From an uncultured Pseudomonadota bacterium (GTDB taxonomy: Bacteria; Pseudomonadota; Gammaproteobacteria; Methylococcales; Methylomonadaceae), in NCBI GenBank assembly GCA_903904275.1, contig CAIVBX010000104.1:1-27870 (forward strand): a stretch of 27,870 bases of DNA, given 5' to 3'. The notes below the pieces were generated by a model. The model saw only the letters and a list, made by a program, of their open reading frames with translations. It was not told the origin of the DNA and ran no database searches. Below are positions 7,968 to 17,437 of this stretch, piece by piece. Position 1 is the first letter of the stretch. Every line of letters starts with the position of its first letter. The translations under genes were made by a program, and so were the position numbers.

Positions 7968-9470
7968 ATGCCAAAAAAACCACCTAGCTGTGTTGCTGCT
8001 GTCGATTTAGGGTCAAACAGTTTTCACATGATTGTTTGCAGTTTAATTGATGGCAAACTTCAAACTGTTGATAGATTAAAAGAAATGGTGCGTTTAGCAT
8101 CGGGTTTAGATAAAAAAAATTATCTCGATGAAATCACGCAAGAACGCGCATTAGCTTGTTTGGAACGTTTTGGGCAACGAATTAAATACTTCCCTCCAGA
8201 AAGCGTGCGAATTGTCGGCACAAGTACCTTGCGAACGGCGAAAAATGCCGCGCAATTTTTAGAAAAAGCGGAAATTGCCTTAAACCACCCGATTCATATT
8301 ATTGCGGGAATTGAAGAGGCGCGTTTGATTTATCAAGGCGTAGCAAATACGTTAAGTAGTCAAACAGGCGTTGTGCGTTTGGTGATGGACATTGGTGGCG
8401 GTAGCACAGAATACATTATCGGTTCTGGTGATAATGCGCTCGATAAAGAAAGTTTACCAATGGGTTGCGTGACAACAAGCAGTCTTTTTTTCAAAAATGG
8501 AAAATTATCAAAATCTACTTTTAATGAAGCCGTTTTATTTGCCCAACGGCGTTTAGAGCCATTTCAACAAAAATTTCAACGTCAAAACTGGGATGAAGCG
8601 ATTGGCGCATCTGGAAGTTTAAAAGCGATTGATAAAGTGTTACAAGCCAAAAATTGGAGTAATAACGGCATTACGCGCGAAGGGTTAGAGCAATTGGTTC
8701 AATATCTTTCGACGTGTTCGGATATAAAAGATTTGAATTTGCCTGACCTTGACCTTGAACGTTTGCCTGTGTTTGTGGGCGGCGTAGCGATTGTTTATGC
8801 GACGTTTAAAAGTTTGGGTATTACACAAATGACCATTTCAGATGGCGCGTTGCGAGAGGGTTTAATTCACGATTTACTGGGGCGAATTTATAATCACGAC
8901 ATTCGTTCAGAAACGGTTCATAGCATTGCAGAACGTTATCATGTTGATATTCCTCACACATTTCGTATTAAAAATACATTGGATTATCTACTTTCTTCTG
9001 TACCAGAGAATTATTTTCAAATTGATTCCGAATACGCACAACAATTTTTACATTGGGCAGCAGAATTACACGAATTAGGACGCGACATTGCACACAGTCA
9101 ATATCATAAACATAGCGCGTATGTGATTGAAAACGGTGATTTCGCTGGTTTTTCGCGTCAAGACCAAATGGTTTTAGCGGCAATTGTGAAAGCACATCGG
9201 CGTAAATTTTCATTAAAAGTTTTTGCAGATTTGCCATTTCCTTGGTACGACGACGCGCCAAAATTAGCGTTATTATTGCGTTTAGCGGTTTTATTACACC
9301 GCAACCGTCAAGATTATGAAGTGCCTTTATTCAAATTTTCATTTGAAAAATCAAAACTAAAATTAGGCTTTCCAAACGGTTGGTTAGAAACAGCGCCTTT
9401 GACACAGGCAGATTTATTACACGAAGTTGAACAATTAAAAACTGCTGGCTTAAAACTCGAATTTTCTTAA
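7968..9470 (+). CDS. ppx: Exopolyphosphatase Ppx (Ppx/GppA family)
   Basis: Ppx removes terminal phosphates from inorganic polyphosphate; the GppA branch hydrolyses pppGpp. The 500-residue protein shows the actin/ASKHA-fold phosphate-binding motifs AAVDLGSNSFHMIVC near the N-terminus and VMDIGGGSTEYIIGSG around residue 140, then SLPMGC. The C-terminal half has the HD-like helical domain (LHELGRDIAHSQYHKHSAYVI), which supports full-length Ppx rather than the short two-domain form. E. coli Ppx has 513 residues. Ppx and GppA cannot be separated with certainty by eye. The stop overlaps the next gene's start by one base (TAATG), so the two are coupled. The pst operon elsewhere in the window also concerns phosphate. 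Confidence 0.92.
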   Translation: MPKKPPSCVAAVDLGSNSFHMIVCSLIDGKLQTVDRLKEMVRLASGLDKKNYLDEITQERALACLERFGQRIKYFPPESVRIVGTSTLRTAKNAAQFLEKAEIALNHPIHIIAGIEEARLIYQGVANTLSSQTGVVRLVMDIGGGSTEYIIGSGDNALDKESLPMGCVTTSSLFFKNGKLSKSTFNEAVLFAQRRLEPFQQKFQRQNWDEAIGASGSLKAIDKVLQAKNWSNNGITREGLEQLVQYLSTCSDIKDLNLPDLDLERLPVFVGGVAIVYATFKSLGITQMTISDGALREGLIHDLLGRIYNHDIRSETVHSIAERYHVDIPHTFRIKNTLDYLLSSVPENYFQIDSEYAQQFLHWAAELHELGRDIAHSQYHKHSAYVIENGDFAGFSRQDQMVLAAIVKAHRRKFSLKVFADLPFPWYDDAPKLALLLRLAVLLHRNRQDYEVPLFKFSFEKSKLKLGFPNGWLETAPLTQADLLHEVEQLKTAGLKLEFS

Positions 9471-10690
9471 TGATTCAACGTTTTCATCTTATTTTTGTTG
9501 TGTGGATTTTAGTGGGATTTATCGCGCTAGTTTTTCTGTTGAGTGCGATTATTTTTGTATGTGGATTAAGTTCTGAAACGAATCAACCTTCACAAAATCC
9601 GCTAACAGCTGAACATATCACGCAAGCACGAAAAATTTTGTATGAAGGCACAAAAACAAAACCCGATGATATTGCAGCCATTTCTTTAACCGAATCGGAT
9701 TTAAATTTAGCGGGAAATTATTTGGTTAATCGTTACCATCGAAGCGCGATTCACGTCGAGTTAGTGAATCAAAAATTACGTTGTGAATTGTCTTTAATGT
9801 TGCCTAAAAATCCTGTCGCAAATTATTTCAACGTGAGTTTTAGATTAGGTAGCGAAGAAGGTGAATTGTTGCCGCATATTGCAAAATTTAAAGTCGGGAA
9901 ATTGTTATTACCCGCTAAATTTGCCGATTTTATGATTCACGCTTTGATTCGATATTCGTTTTTGAATGATTATTTTATTCTCGCCACAACGCCGATTCAG
10001 CGCGTCGAAATTGCGGGGAAAACGTTGACGATTTTTTATGATTCTGATTCAACGAATCACATTGTAAATCCAGAAAGTCGGCGTTGTTATCAGCAAAAAA
10101 TTACTGAAGTTATCACGCAACATAATAAAAAATGGCGATTGTCGCTCGCAGAATTATTAAAACCTGTTTTTGAATTAGCTGCTCAACGTTCCAGCTTAGA
10201 AACCGCAATTGAAGAAAATCGAAGCGCAATTTTAGCGTTGAATGATTACGTTAATGCAGAGAAAAATCCATCACAAATGACGTTTTTGTATAAACGTTCA
10301 GATTTAGCACAGCATTTTGTTGGCGCGGCGGCATTAGCAGCTTCAATGAATAGTCGTGTCGCAAACGCTCTGGGTGAAGTAAAAGAATTGAGCGACGCGC
10401 AAGCTGGCGGAAGTGGTTTCAGTTTTATTGATTTAACAGCGGATAAAGCAGGAAGTCGTTTTGGTGAATTAGCGGTTTCAACACCTGAAAATGCCCGACA
10501 ATTTCAAAAATTCATCGCACAAATTAAAGATTATTACGATTTTATGCCCGACCCGCGTGATTTGCCTGAACACATGAGCGAAGCCGAATTTAAACACCGT
10601 TTTGAATCCACTCAAAGTTCAGCTTATACAACATTAGCGGCAAAAATTGATAAACGGATTTCACAAATGCCGCTTTATCAAAACCAATAA
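9470..10690 (+). CDS. Membrane-anchored protein of unknown function, translationally coupled to ppx
   Basis: I do not recognise a named family. The 406-residue protein has one strong N-terminal hydrophobic segment (residues about 8-32, FVVWILVGFIALVFLLSAI) with no clear cleavage site, so it is probably inner-membrane anchored with a large periplasmic or soluble part. The middle (45-230) reads as mixed alpha/beta. The C-terminal third contains a strikingly conserved-looking block, HFVGAAALAASMNSRVANAL followed by GGSGFSFIDLTADKAGSRFG, that has the feel of a catalytic or binding domain. The start codon overlaps the ppx stop by one base and a strong terminator follows immediately, so ppx and this gene form a two-gene unit. 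A role linked to polyphosphate is inference from position only. Confidence 0.88.
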   Translation: MIQRFHLIFVVWILVGFIALVFLLSAIIFVCGLSSETNQPSQNPLTAEHITQARKILYEGTKTKPDDIAAISLTESDLNLAGNYLVNRYHRSAIHVELVNQKLRCELSLMLPKNPVANYFNVSFRLGSEEGELLPHIAKFKVGKLLLPAKFADFMIHALIRYSFLNDYFILATTPIQRVEIAGKTLTIFYDSDSTNHIVNPESRRCYQQKITEVITQHNKKWRLSLAELLKPVFELAAQRSSLETAIEENRSAILALNDYVNAEKNPSQMTFLYKRSDLAQHFVGAAALAASMNSRVANALGEVKELSDAQAGGSGFSFIDLTADKAGSRFGELAVSTPENARQFQKFIAQIKDYYDFMPDPRDLPEHMSEAEFKHRFESTQSSAYTTLAAKIDKRISQMPLYQNQ

Positions 10691-10725
10691 AAAACGCCAA
10701 TTGTTAAAAACAATTGGCGTTTTTT
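10691..10725. terminator. Bidirectional intrinsic terminator between the ppx unit and malQ
   Basis: A perfect 13-bp stem, AAAACGCCAATTG (10691-10703) against CAATTGGCGTTTT (10711-10723) with a 7-nt loop, is flanked by A and T runs on both sides. It starts one base after the stop at 10688-10690 and ends 12 bp before the end of convergent malQ, so it can serve both transcripts. Confidence 0.93.
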
Positions 10726-10737
10726 AAAGCGTGATTT

Positions 10738-12204
10738 TCAACGATGAAATTCGTGAATCCATTCGGCTAATTGTTTTGAGTGGTAACTTGATACTTGATC
10801 CCACTCAAATTTCCACTGCCAATTTCCTACTGTTGTTCCTGGTGTATTCATACGACCAGCACCGTCAAGTTGCAAAATATCTTGCATCGGTAAAATCGCC
10901 AGTTTTGCAATAGATTCCAAGGTGCAACGAACCAATGCTTCAGTAATATTCGCATTTTCGTCGATATTTAACGTTTGTCTGACTAACTTGCGTTGATGGA
11001 TATTTAAACTTTTTTCCCAGCCAACTGTCGTGTCATTATCATGCGTTCCTGTGTAAACCACGCTATTTACATCATGATTTTCAGGCAGATACGGATTATC
11101 CGCTTCACCACTAAATGCAAATTGCATAATTTTCATGCCCGCTAAATTGAATTTAGCGCGTAACGCATTGACTTTTGGCGTGATAATTCCCAAATCTTCA
11201 GCAATTAAAATAACATCTGGAAATTGCGTTGTAATAGCAGTTAATAAGCCATCGCCTTCTGCCAAAACCCATTTGCCTTTTACTGCTGTTGGTTCTGTTG
11301 CAGGGATTTCCCATGCTGATTCTAAACCACGAAAATGGTCAATTCGCACAATATCAAACAACGTGGCTTGCGTTTGCATTCGTTCCAACCACCATTTAAA
11401 TTCGGTGGTTTTTAAATAATTCCAATCATAATGTGGATTTCCCCAACGCTGCCCTGTTTCTGAAAAATAGTCTGGTGGAACACCTGCAACAACGGACATT
11501 TCACCTTCATCATTTAATTTGAAAATATCCCGATTCGCCCAAACATCTGCGCTGTCATACGACACAAAAATCGGAATATCGCCAAACAATAAAATGCCAC
11601 GTTCATTTGCGTAAGTTTTTAATGCTGTCCATTGTTTGAAAAATACATATTGTTCAAATTTTACGTTAGCAATCGCTATTTTTAACGAAAAACGTGCATC
11701 GTTTAAGGTGGCGAGGTGACGATTTTTGAATTCATCGGTCCAAGTATTCCAACTGGTTTGCTCAAATTTTTGGCGTAAAACCATGAATAATGCGAAATCC
11801 TCTAACCAAAAATCATTCGTTTTGCAGAATTCATCAAAATCGGCTTTTTCATCCATCGTTGCGTGGTCTTTGAATCCGATAAAGGCTTTGTTTAGCAAAC
11901 AAGCATGATGAAATTTTGGATTACTTTTGCAAAATCCACAAAAATCATCTTCTGCTGGTAGCCATCCTTTTTCAACTAATAATTTAAAGCTGATTAACGC
12001 GGGATTACCTGCATGAGCGGACAAAGATTGATAAGGTGAACCATCTTCATGCGTAATGCCAAGCGGTAAAACTTGCCAAACACTTGCGCCTGAATTTTTT
12101 AAAAAATCGACAAAATAATACGCATCATGTCCTAAATCGCGGCTCGGTAATGAGGTAATGTGTAATAAAACGCCAGCACGGCGTTGATTTAAAGCGGCTT
12201 TCAT
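10738..12204 (-). CDS. malQ: 4-alpha-glucanotransferase MalQ (amylomaltase, GH77)
   Basis: MalQ transfers maltooligosaccharide segments between alpha-1,4-glucans (disproportionation). The 488-residue protein has the GH77 signature RRAGVLLHITSLPS at its N-terminus, WQVLPLGIT and GSPYQSLSAHAGNP. Catalytic segments follow: FDIVRIDHFRGLESAWEIP (nucleophile Asp near residue 289), LIAEDLG (acid/base Glu near 340) and YTGTHDNDTTVGW (transition-state Asp). Length matches the bacterial/plant-type enzyme of about 500 without the extra E. coli N-terminal domain. It is the last gene of a glgC > GH57 > malQ arm: AGGAA of its ribosome site overlaps the GH57 stop, and the ATG lies 9 bp after it. In a glycogen cluster it probably recycles short glucans. 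Confidence 0.96.
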   Translation of the reverse strand: MKAALNQRRAGVLLHITSLPSRDLGHDAYYFVDFLKNSGASVWQVLPLGITHEDGSPYQSLSAHAGNPALISFKLLVEKGWLPAEDDFCGFCKSNPKFHHACLLNKAFIGFKDHATMDEKADFDEFCKTNDFWLEDFALFMVLRQKFEQTSWNTWTDEFKNRHLATLNDARFSLKIAIANVKFEQYVFFKQWTALKTYANERGILLFGDIPIFVSYDSADVWANRDIFKLNDEGEMSVVAGVPPDYFSETGQRWGNPHYDWNYLKTTEFKWWLERMQTQATLFDIVRIDHFRGLESAWEIPATEPTAVKGKWVLAEGDGLLTAITTQFPDVILIAEDLGIITPKVNALRAKFNLAGMKIMQFAFSGEADNPYLPENHDVNSVVYTGTHDNDTTVGWEKSLNIHQRKLVRQTLNIDENANITEALVRCTLESIAKLAILPMQDILQLDGAGRMNTPGTTVGNWQWKFEWDQVSSYHSKQLAEWIHEFHR

Positions 12205-12213
12205 GACGAATTC

Positions 12214-13896
12214 CTAATGCTCTGTACCTTGACGCATCGTGCCACCATTTGCAGGTGCGCCCGAACCTTGTGTGAACGAAAGTGCCAAATACGCAGGCGG
12301 TTCTTCACCGAGCAAATAATATAAATTCGCCAAATTTAAACGGAATTGTGCTTCAAAACTGCTCACAGCATCGCTTGGATTGTAATCGCCAAACCACCAA
12401 AACCAGTCTGATCCTTCACAAACGGCAAGTTGTAAATCGGCTTTTTCACGCAAATCGGCATCAAATTCTGGATTTGCTGTGATGCGGTCAAACATTTTTT
12501 TCGCATCGCCAAGCATATCCCAACCACGATTTTTATCCGTGTCACCAATCCATGTTGAAAACGTGCCATAAACCCAACTTCCTGCAACCAATTTATTCAA
12601 CGGATGCGGTTTCAAGCCATTTTTCACACAATCGCCGAAAGTGGTCATTTCGATACGCGGATGATTTGATAATCGACGATATAACGCGCTCAAGAAATAA
12701 ATGCCATTTTCAGGGAAATACTCCCACGCATTTTCACCGTCCATAATAATTGATACGACCGCATCAGGAATTTCACGGTCTGCAATTTGTTCTAAATGGT
12801 GAATTAAATCGCTCACAGCATCATCTGCGTGCCATTTTGAATACTGAAAACCAATTAAATCCGACAAACCGTCATCACGGAAAAAGCAGTTGATTTTTGA
12901 GCCTTTTAACTGGAATGGATGAAAGGTGCTTTCAGGACGTTCATTTTCGGCGCAATTTAAACTGTTGCCTAACACCGCGCCACCGCTTGCCGTCCATTTG
13001 AAACCGAATTTATCCAAAACATGAATGGTTTCATTGCTGATACTACCTTCGGAAGGCCAGCAGCCTTTCGGTTCAAAACCAAAAAAGCGTTTAAATGTTT
13101 GCACTCCTTTTTCTAAATGCCACAAAACGCGCTCTTCACCATTAGGATACATTTTTAATTCTGGCAATGGTGCGTGAGGCATGGCTTCGCGTGTTGTATT
13201 TATATCAAGCAACAACGGCATAATTGGATGCGAATAAGGTGTAACCGATAATTCGATTTGTCCTTTTTTCGCCAATGTTTTGTAACGTCCCAAAACGTGT
13301 GCGAGTTGGTCAGCAATAATAATCAACATTTCCAATCGGTCTTCAAATGTATAATTCGCACCTTGTGCTAAAAGGCGTTGAGCGCGTTTATCATTTAATT
13401 TTACCGTTTCACCCAGCCACGCCAAGTGATACCACATCAACATATCTGCCATAAATTGCGCGTTCACATAATGCGTAATTTCTTTTTCAATCAATAATTC
13501 AGCGGTTTGCGCTAATTCTTTAAATTGGGGATAGCGATTGATTTGTCGCTCACGATTCGCCTTTAAACAATCTTTAATTGTTTTTAAAGGTGTTGCCATC
13601 AACGTAGCCTCGTCTGCCAAAGAGGCTAACAATGAATCCGTAAAAGGCGTACGATCATGCAAAAAGCTATTGATTTGCCGTGCGTACTCTTCAATTTGTT
13701 CAAGCAAAATGGGCGCAAAATTTACGACAACTTTTGCACTTGGAGTCGCTTCTAAATGCGCGACCATATCGACGTAATCTTTCATAACGTGCAAATATGT
13801 CCACGGTAACTTGAATTCACCTGACTGCAAATCACGGTATTCAGGCTGGTGCATGTGCCAACAAAATACCAATTTCAATTTTTTACTATCGAACAT
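12214..13896 (-). CDS. Glycoside hydrolase family 57 alpha-glucan-acting enzyme
   Basis: GH57 enzymes act on alpha-glucans as amylases, 4-alpha-glucanotransferases, amylopullulanases or branching enzymes. The 560-residue protein shows conserved region 1 as CWHMHQPEYRD near residue 12, region 3 as GCWPSEGSIS with the nucleophile Glu near 283, and region 4 as IIMDGENAWEYFPENG with the acid/base Asp near 386. Its specificity cannot be read from sequence. It begins inside the 3' end of glgC (11-bp overlap, GGGAGAG upstream) and is followed by malQ, so it belongs to the glycogen arm. A plausible job is trimming or debranching glycogen, since no glgX or glgP lies nearby. No signal peptide is visible, so it is probably cytosolic. 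Confidence 0.92.
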   Translation of the reverse strand: MFDSKKLKLVFCWHMHQPEYRDLQSGEFKLPWTYLHVMKDYVDMVAHLEATPSAKVVVNFAPILLEQIEEYARQINSFLHDRTPFTDSLLASLADEATLMATPLKTIKDCLKANRERQINRYPQFKELAQTAELLIEKEITHYVNAQFMADMLMWYHLAWLGETVKLNDKRAQRLLAQGANYTFEDRLEMLIIIADQLAHVLGRYKTLAKKGQIELSVTPYSHPIMPLLLDINTTREAMPHAPLPELKMYPNGEERVLWHLEKGVQTFKRFFGFEPKGCWPSEGSISNETIHVLDKFGFKWTASGGAVLGNSLNCAENERPESTFHPFQLKGSKINCFFRDDGLSDLIGFQYSKWHADDAVSDLIHHLEQIADREIPDAVVSIIMDGENAWEYFPENGIYFLSALYRRLSNHPRIEMTTFGDCVKNGLKPHPLNKLVAGSWVYGTFSTWIGDTDKNRGWDMLGDAKKMFDRITANPEFDADLREKADLQLAVCEGSDWFWWFGDYNPSDAVSSFEAQFRLNLANLYYLLGEEPPAYLALSFTQGSGAPANGGTMRQGTEH

Positions 13897-15166
13897 AATG
13901 TCTTCTCTCCCCTAACATTTCAGGTGTCACTAAAATAATACCGCCTGCACTGATGTGAAAACGTGCCGCGTCATCTTTCGCATTTTCACCAATAATTGTA
14001 CCTTCTGGAATATCACAACCTTTTTCAATAATTGCTTTTGTGATTCTGCAATGACGACCGATATTTGCATCGGGTAAAACAATCGAATCTTGAATAACGC
14101 TGTAAGAATTGACTCGTACATTTGAAAACAATAATGAATGACGAACGGTTGCACCTGATACAACACAACCACCTGAAATCATTGAATCAATAGCAACACC
14201 GCGTCGATCTTCTTCATCGAAAACGAATTTTGCGGGTGGTGTTTGTTCTTGGTATGTCCAAATTGGCCATGTTTTGTCGTATAAATTTAAATCAGGTTTT
14301 ACACCAATCAATTCCATATTTGCTGCCCAATAGGCATCAATCGTACCTACATCGCGCCAATAACTTTGTGCGCCGCTTTGTAAATCTAAAAACGGGTAAG
14401 CATTCACAATATATTTATCGATAACCGACGGAATAATATCGTGACCAAAATCGTGTGTTGACGTTTGAGTGTCAGCATCTTTAACTAATTGCTCAAATAA
14501 AAATTTAGCATTGAAAATATAAATCCCCATTGAGGCTAATGCAGTATCGGTACGACCTGGCATGACAGGTGGATTTTTAGGTTTTTCAACAAAGGCTTTC
14601 ACGCGACGATAATCATCCACATCCATGACACCAAATGCCGAGGCTTCTTCGAGTGACACTTCGATACAACCAATCGTTAAATCGGCACGTTTTGCGACAT
14701 GGTCAGCGAGCATCGCACCGTAATCCATTTTATAGATATGGTCGCCTGCTAAAACTAAAATATGTTCAGGTTTTCGACTACGCAAAATATCAATGTTTTG
14801 GAAAATAGCATCGGCTGTTCCCGCATACCATGAATCTTCACTGTGACGTTGTTGAGCGGGCATTAAATCAACATATTCACCAAATTCACCACGCAAAAAT
14901 CCCCAACCTTGTTGAATGTGGCGAATTAAGGAATCTGATTTGTATTGTGTCAACACGCCAATTTTACGAATCCCAGAATTCACGCAATTTGAAAGCGGAA
15001 AATCGATAATTCTAAATTTCCCCCCAAACGGCACAGCAGGTTTTGCACGCCAATCAGTCATATTTTTTAAACGTGATCCGCGACCTCCTGCCAAAATTAA
15101 AGCAATAGTGTTGCGAGTAAGGTGACTGACAAAACGGTCTGGAATTTCATGATTGGATGCTGACAT
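13886..15166 (-). CDS. glgC: Glucose-1-phosphate adenylyltransferase GlgC (ADP-glucose pyrophosphorylase)
   Basis: GlgC makes ADP-glucose from ATP and glucose-1-phosphate, the committed step of bacterial glycogen synthesis and usually allosterically controlled. Visible are the nucleotidyltransferase motif LILAGGRGSRLKNMT, RAKPAVPFGGKFRIIDF (activator and substrate region), WYAGTADAIFQN, LAGDHIYKMDY and VEKPK. A left-handed beta-helix C-terminal domain follows (GCVVSGATVRHSLLFSNVRV and onwards). I place the start at the ATG ending at 15166 (426 residues) because GGAGAG lies about 5 nt upstream. The longer reading from 15196 adds ten unconserved residues and has no ribosome site. It heads the leftward arm, divergent from glgB, and overlaps the GH57 gene by 11 bp. 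Confidence 0.96.
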   Translation of the reverse strand: MSASNHEIPDRFVSHLTRNTIALILAGGRGSRLKNMTDWRAKPAVPFGGKFRIIDFPLSNCVNSGIRKIGVLTQYKSDSLIRHIQQGWGFLRGEFGEYVDLMPAQQRHSEDSWYAGTADAIFQNIDILRSRKPEHILVLAGDHIYKMDYGAMLADHVAKRADLTIGCIEVSLEEASAFGVMDVDDYRRVKAFVEKPKNPPVMPGRTDTALASMGIYIFNAKFLFEQLVKDADTQTSTHDFGHDIIPSVIDKYIVNAYPFLDLQSGAQSYWRDVGTIDAYWAANMELIGVKPDLNLYDKTWPIWTYQEQTPPAKFVFDEEDRRGVAIDSMISGGCVVSGATVRHSLLFSNVRVNSYSVIQDSIVLPDANIGRHCRITKAIIEKGCDIPEGTIIGENAKDDAARFHISAGGIILVTPEMLGERRHYVR

Positions 15167-15255
15167 TTTTACTCTCCATGGTTTATAGATACACAACTTT
15201 TTTTTTGTTTGCTACACTTCACAAACATTATCCTACTACATTGAGGCTATTCCTA

Positions 15256-17430
15256 GTGAAAAAGCAATCTCCCGTTACGCTGGATTTCGATTCAGTTAAA
15301 ATCGCTGCTGCGCAGCATCACAATCCTTTTTCTGTCTTAGGTCGTCACCCGAAAGCAAGTAAAGTTCACGTTCGACTTTATTTACCTTATGCTGAATCCG
15401 TACATTTTACGCACAATAATGTTGCAATTTTGCGTATTGAAGGCACAGATTTTTTTGAATACATTGCCAAAAAAGGAGAATTGCAGCCACATTATAAAAT
15501 CACTTGGTTAGATAAAGATGGCACCAGTCATGAAAATCATGATCCTTATGATTTTGGTGTGCAATTACCTGAATTTGATTTGCATTTATTTGGCGAAGGA
15601 AAACATTGGCACATTTATCAAAAATTAGGCGCACATTTACATGTGGCAGACGGTATTCAAGGTGTACTTTTCGCCGTTTGGTCTCCAAATGCTGCGCGTG
15701 TGAGTGTCGTGGGTGATTTCAATCGTTGGGATGGGCGTTGTCATCCAATGAGAAGTTTAGGCGGCGGCGGTGTTTGGGAATTGTTTATCCCAGAACTAGA
15801 CATTGGGTGTTTTTATAAATTTGAATTATTAAATCGCGCTAGTGGCGAAGTTTTAGTTAAAACAGATCCGTATGGACAACAATTTGAAAATCGTCCAAAA
15901 ACGGCTGCAATGGTGGTTGGTAAAAACACTTACGAATGGCAAGACAGCGAATGGATGGACGCTCGAAAACATTATGATTGGCTGCATCAACCGATGTCGA
16001 TTTACGAAGTACATTTGGGTTCGTGGAAACGTGATGATCAAGGACATTTTTTAAATTACCGTGAAATTGCAGTTCAGCTTGTCGAATATGTTACAAATTT
16101 AGGTTTTACGCATATCGAATTATTGCCCGTCACTGAGCATCCGCTTGATGATTCGTGGGGGTATCAAACAACGGGATATTTCGCGCCAACCAGTCGTTTC
16201 GGCAATGCCGACGATTTCCGTTATTTCATCGATTATTTTCATCAAAATAACATCGGCGTGATTCTTGATTGGGTTCCCGCACATTTTCCAAAAGATAATT
16301 TTGCGCTTGCTCGTTTCGACGGTAGCGCACTTTATGAACACGAAGATCCGCGTAAAGGTGAGCATCGCGATTGGGGAACATTGATTTATAACTACGGTCG
16401 CAACGAAGTTCGCAATTTTTTATTAGCTAGTGCGGTTTTTTGGTTAGAAGAATTTCATTTAGACGGTTTGCGTGTTGATGCGGTTGCCTCAATGCTTTAC
16501 TTGGATTATTCGCGTGAAGCCGATGATTGGATTCCAAATTGTTATGGTGGAAATGAAAATTTAGAAGCAATTGATTTCTTGCGTGAACTAAACACAATTA
16601 CCCATCAGCAACAACCTGGCACAGTGATTATGGCAGAAGAATCGACTTCTTGGCCGCAAGTTACACGGCCAACGTGGGCTGGCGGTTTAGGATTTTCGAT
16701 GAAATGGAATATGGGCTGGATGCACGATGTTTTAAAATATATGCAAGAAGACCCCATTCATCGTCAATATCATCACGATCAACTCACGTTTGGAATGTTG
16801 TATGCGTTTAGCGAAAACTTTACTTTACCCTTCTCACATGACGAAGTGGTTCATGGTAAAGGTTCATTGCTCAATAAAATGACAGGCGATGAATGGCAAC
16901 GTTGTGCAAACTTACGTCTACTTTATACCTTTATGTTCGCGTATCCAGGCAAAAAATTGTTGTTTATGGGATGTGAATTTGGTCAAGGGACAGAATGGAA
17001 TTTCAGAAAAGAATTAGATTGGTACGTTTTAGAATACCCACATCACAGTGGTTTACAAACTTTGGTGAAAGATTTAAATCACCTTTACAGAACGGAACCT
17101 GCGTTGCATCGTCACGATTTTGAACAACGGGGATTTGAATGGATTGATTGTCACGATGTACAACAATCGATTTTGTGTTTTCAACGTATTCACGGACAAT
17201 CTCGCATTATTGTCATTTTAAATTTTACGCCCGTTATACGCGAAAATTATCGTATTGGCGTGCCAGATAAAGGCGTTTATCGTGAAATTTTCAATTCAGA
17301 TTCAATCTATTATGCAGGTTCAAATATCGGCAATGGCGTGGTTGAAACCGAAGATGAACCTTGGATGAATCAAGATTATTCATTAACCCTAACATTGCCA
17401 CCGCTAGGTGCGCTTATTTTGAAAATTTAA
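15256..17430 (+). CDS. glgB: 1,4-alpha-glucan branching enzyme GlgB (GH13)
   Basis: GlgB introduces alpha-1,6 branches into glycogen. I start it at GTG 15256, with GAGG at 15243-15246, giving 725 residues against 728 in E. coli. The frame is open back to 15157, but that extension has no family similarity and would run into glgC. Two N-terminal beta-sandwich modules (HNPFSVLGRHP; FAVWSPNAARVSVVGDFNRW) precede the GH13 barrel. The catalytic residues are D408 in LRVDAVAS (nucleophile), E461 in MAEES (acid/base) and D529 in SHDEVVHGKGS, each three residues beyond the E. coli positions 405, 458 and 526. The C-terminus ends LTLPPLGALIL. It starts 89 bp from divergent glgC, and glgA follows by 7 bp. 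Confidence 0.97.
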   Translation: MKKQSPVTLDFDSVKIAAAQHHNPFSVLGRHPKASKVHVRLYLPYAESVHFTHNNVAILRIEGTDFFEYIAKKGELQPHYKITWLDKDGTSHENHDPYDFGVQLPEFDLHLFGEGKHWHIYQKLGAHLHVADGIQGVLFAVWSPNAARVSVVGDFNRWDGRCHPMRSLGGGGVWELFIPELDIGCFYKFELLNRASGEVLVKTDPYGQQFENRPKTAAMVVGKNTYEWQDSEWMDARKHYDWLHQPMSIYEVHLGSWKRDDQGHFLNYREIAVQLVEYVTNLGFTHIELLPVTEHPLDDSWGYQTTGYFAPTSRFGNADDFRYFIDYFHQNNIGVILDWVPAHFPKDNFALARFDGSALYEHEDPRKGEHRDWGTLIYNYGRNEVRNFLLASAVFWLEEFHLDGLRVDAVASMLYLDYSREADDWIPNCYGGNENLEAIDFLRELNTITHQQQPGTVIMAEESTSWPQVTRPTWAGGLGFSMKWNMGWMHDVLKYMQEDPIHRQYHHDQLTFGMLYAFSENFTLPFSHDEVVHGKGSLLNKMTGDEWQRCANLRLLYTFMFAYPGKKLLFMGCEFGQGTEWNFRKELDWYVLEYPHHSGLQTLVKDLNHLYRTEPALHRHDFEQRGFEWIDCHDVQQSILCFQRIHGQSRIIVILNFTPVIRENYRIGVPDKGVYREIFNSDSIYYAGSNIGNGVVETEDEPWMNQDYSLTLTLPPLGALILKI

Positions 17431-17437
17431 TTTGTTT

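Noticed and set aside
15157..15255. N-terminal extension of glgB to an upstream ATG
   Set aside because: It would overlap glgC and adds 33 hydrophobic or unconserved residues; GTG 15256 has GAGG upstream and gives the E. coli-like length.
15167..15255. Promoters in the glgC-glgB divergent gap
   Set aside because: The 89-bp gap must hold both promoters, but I could not find a -35/-10 pair with acceptable spacing on either strand.
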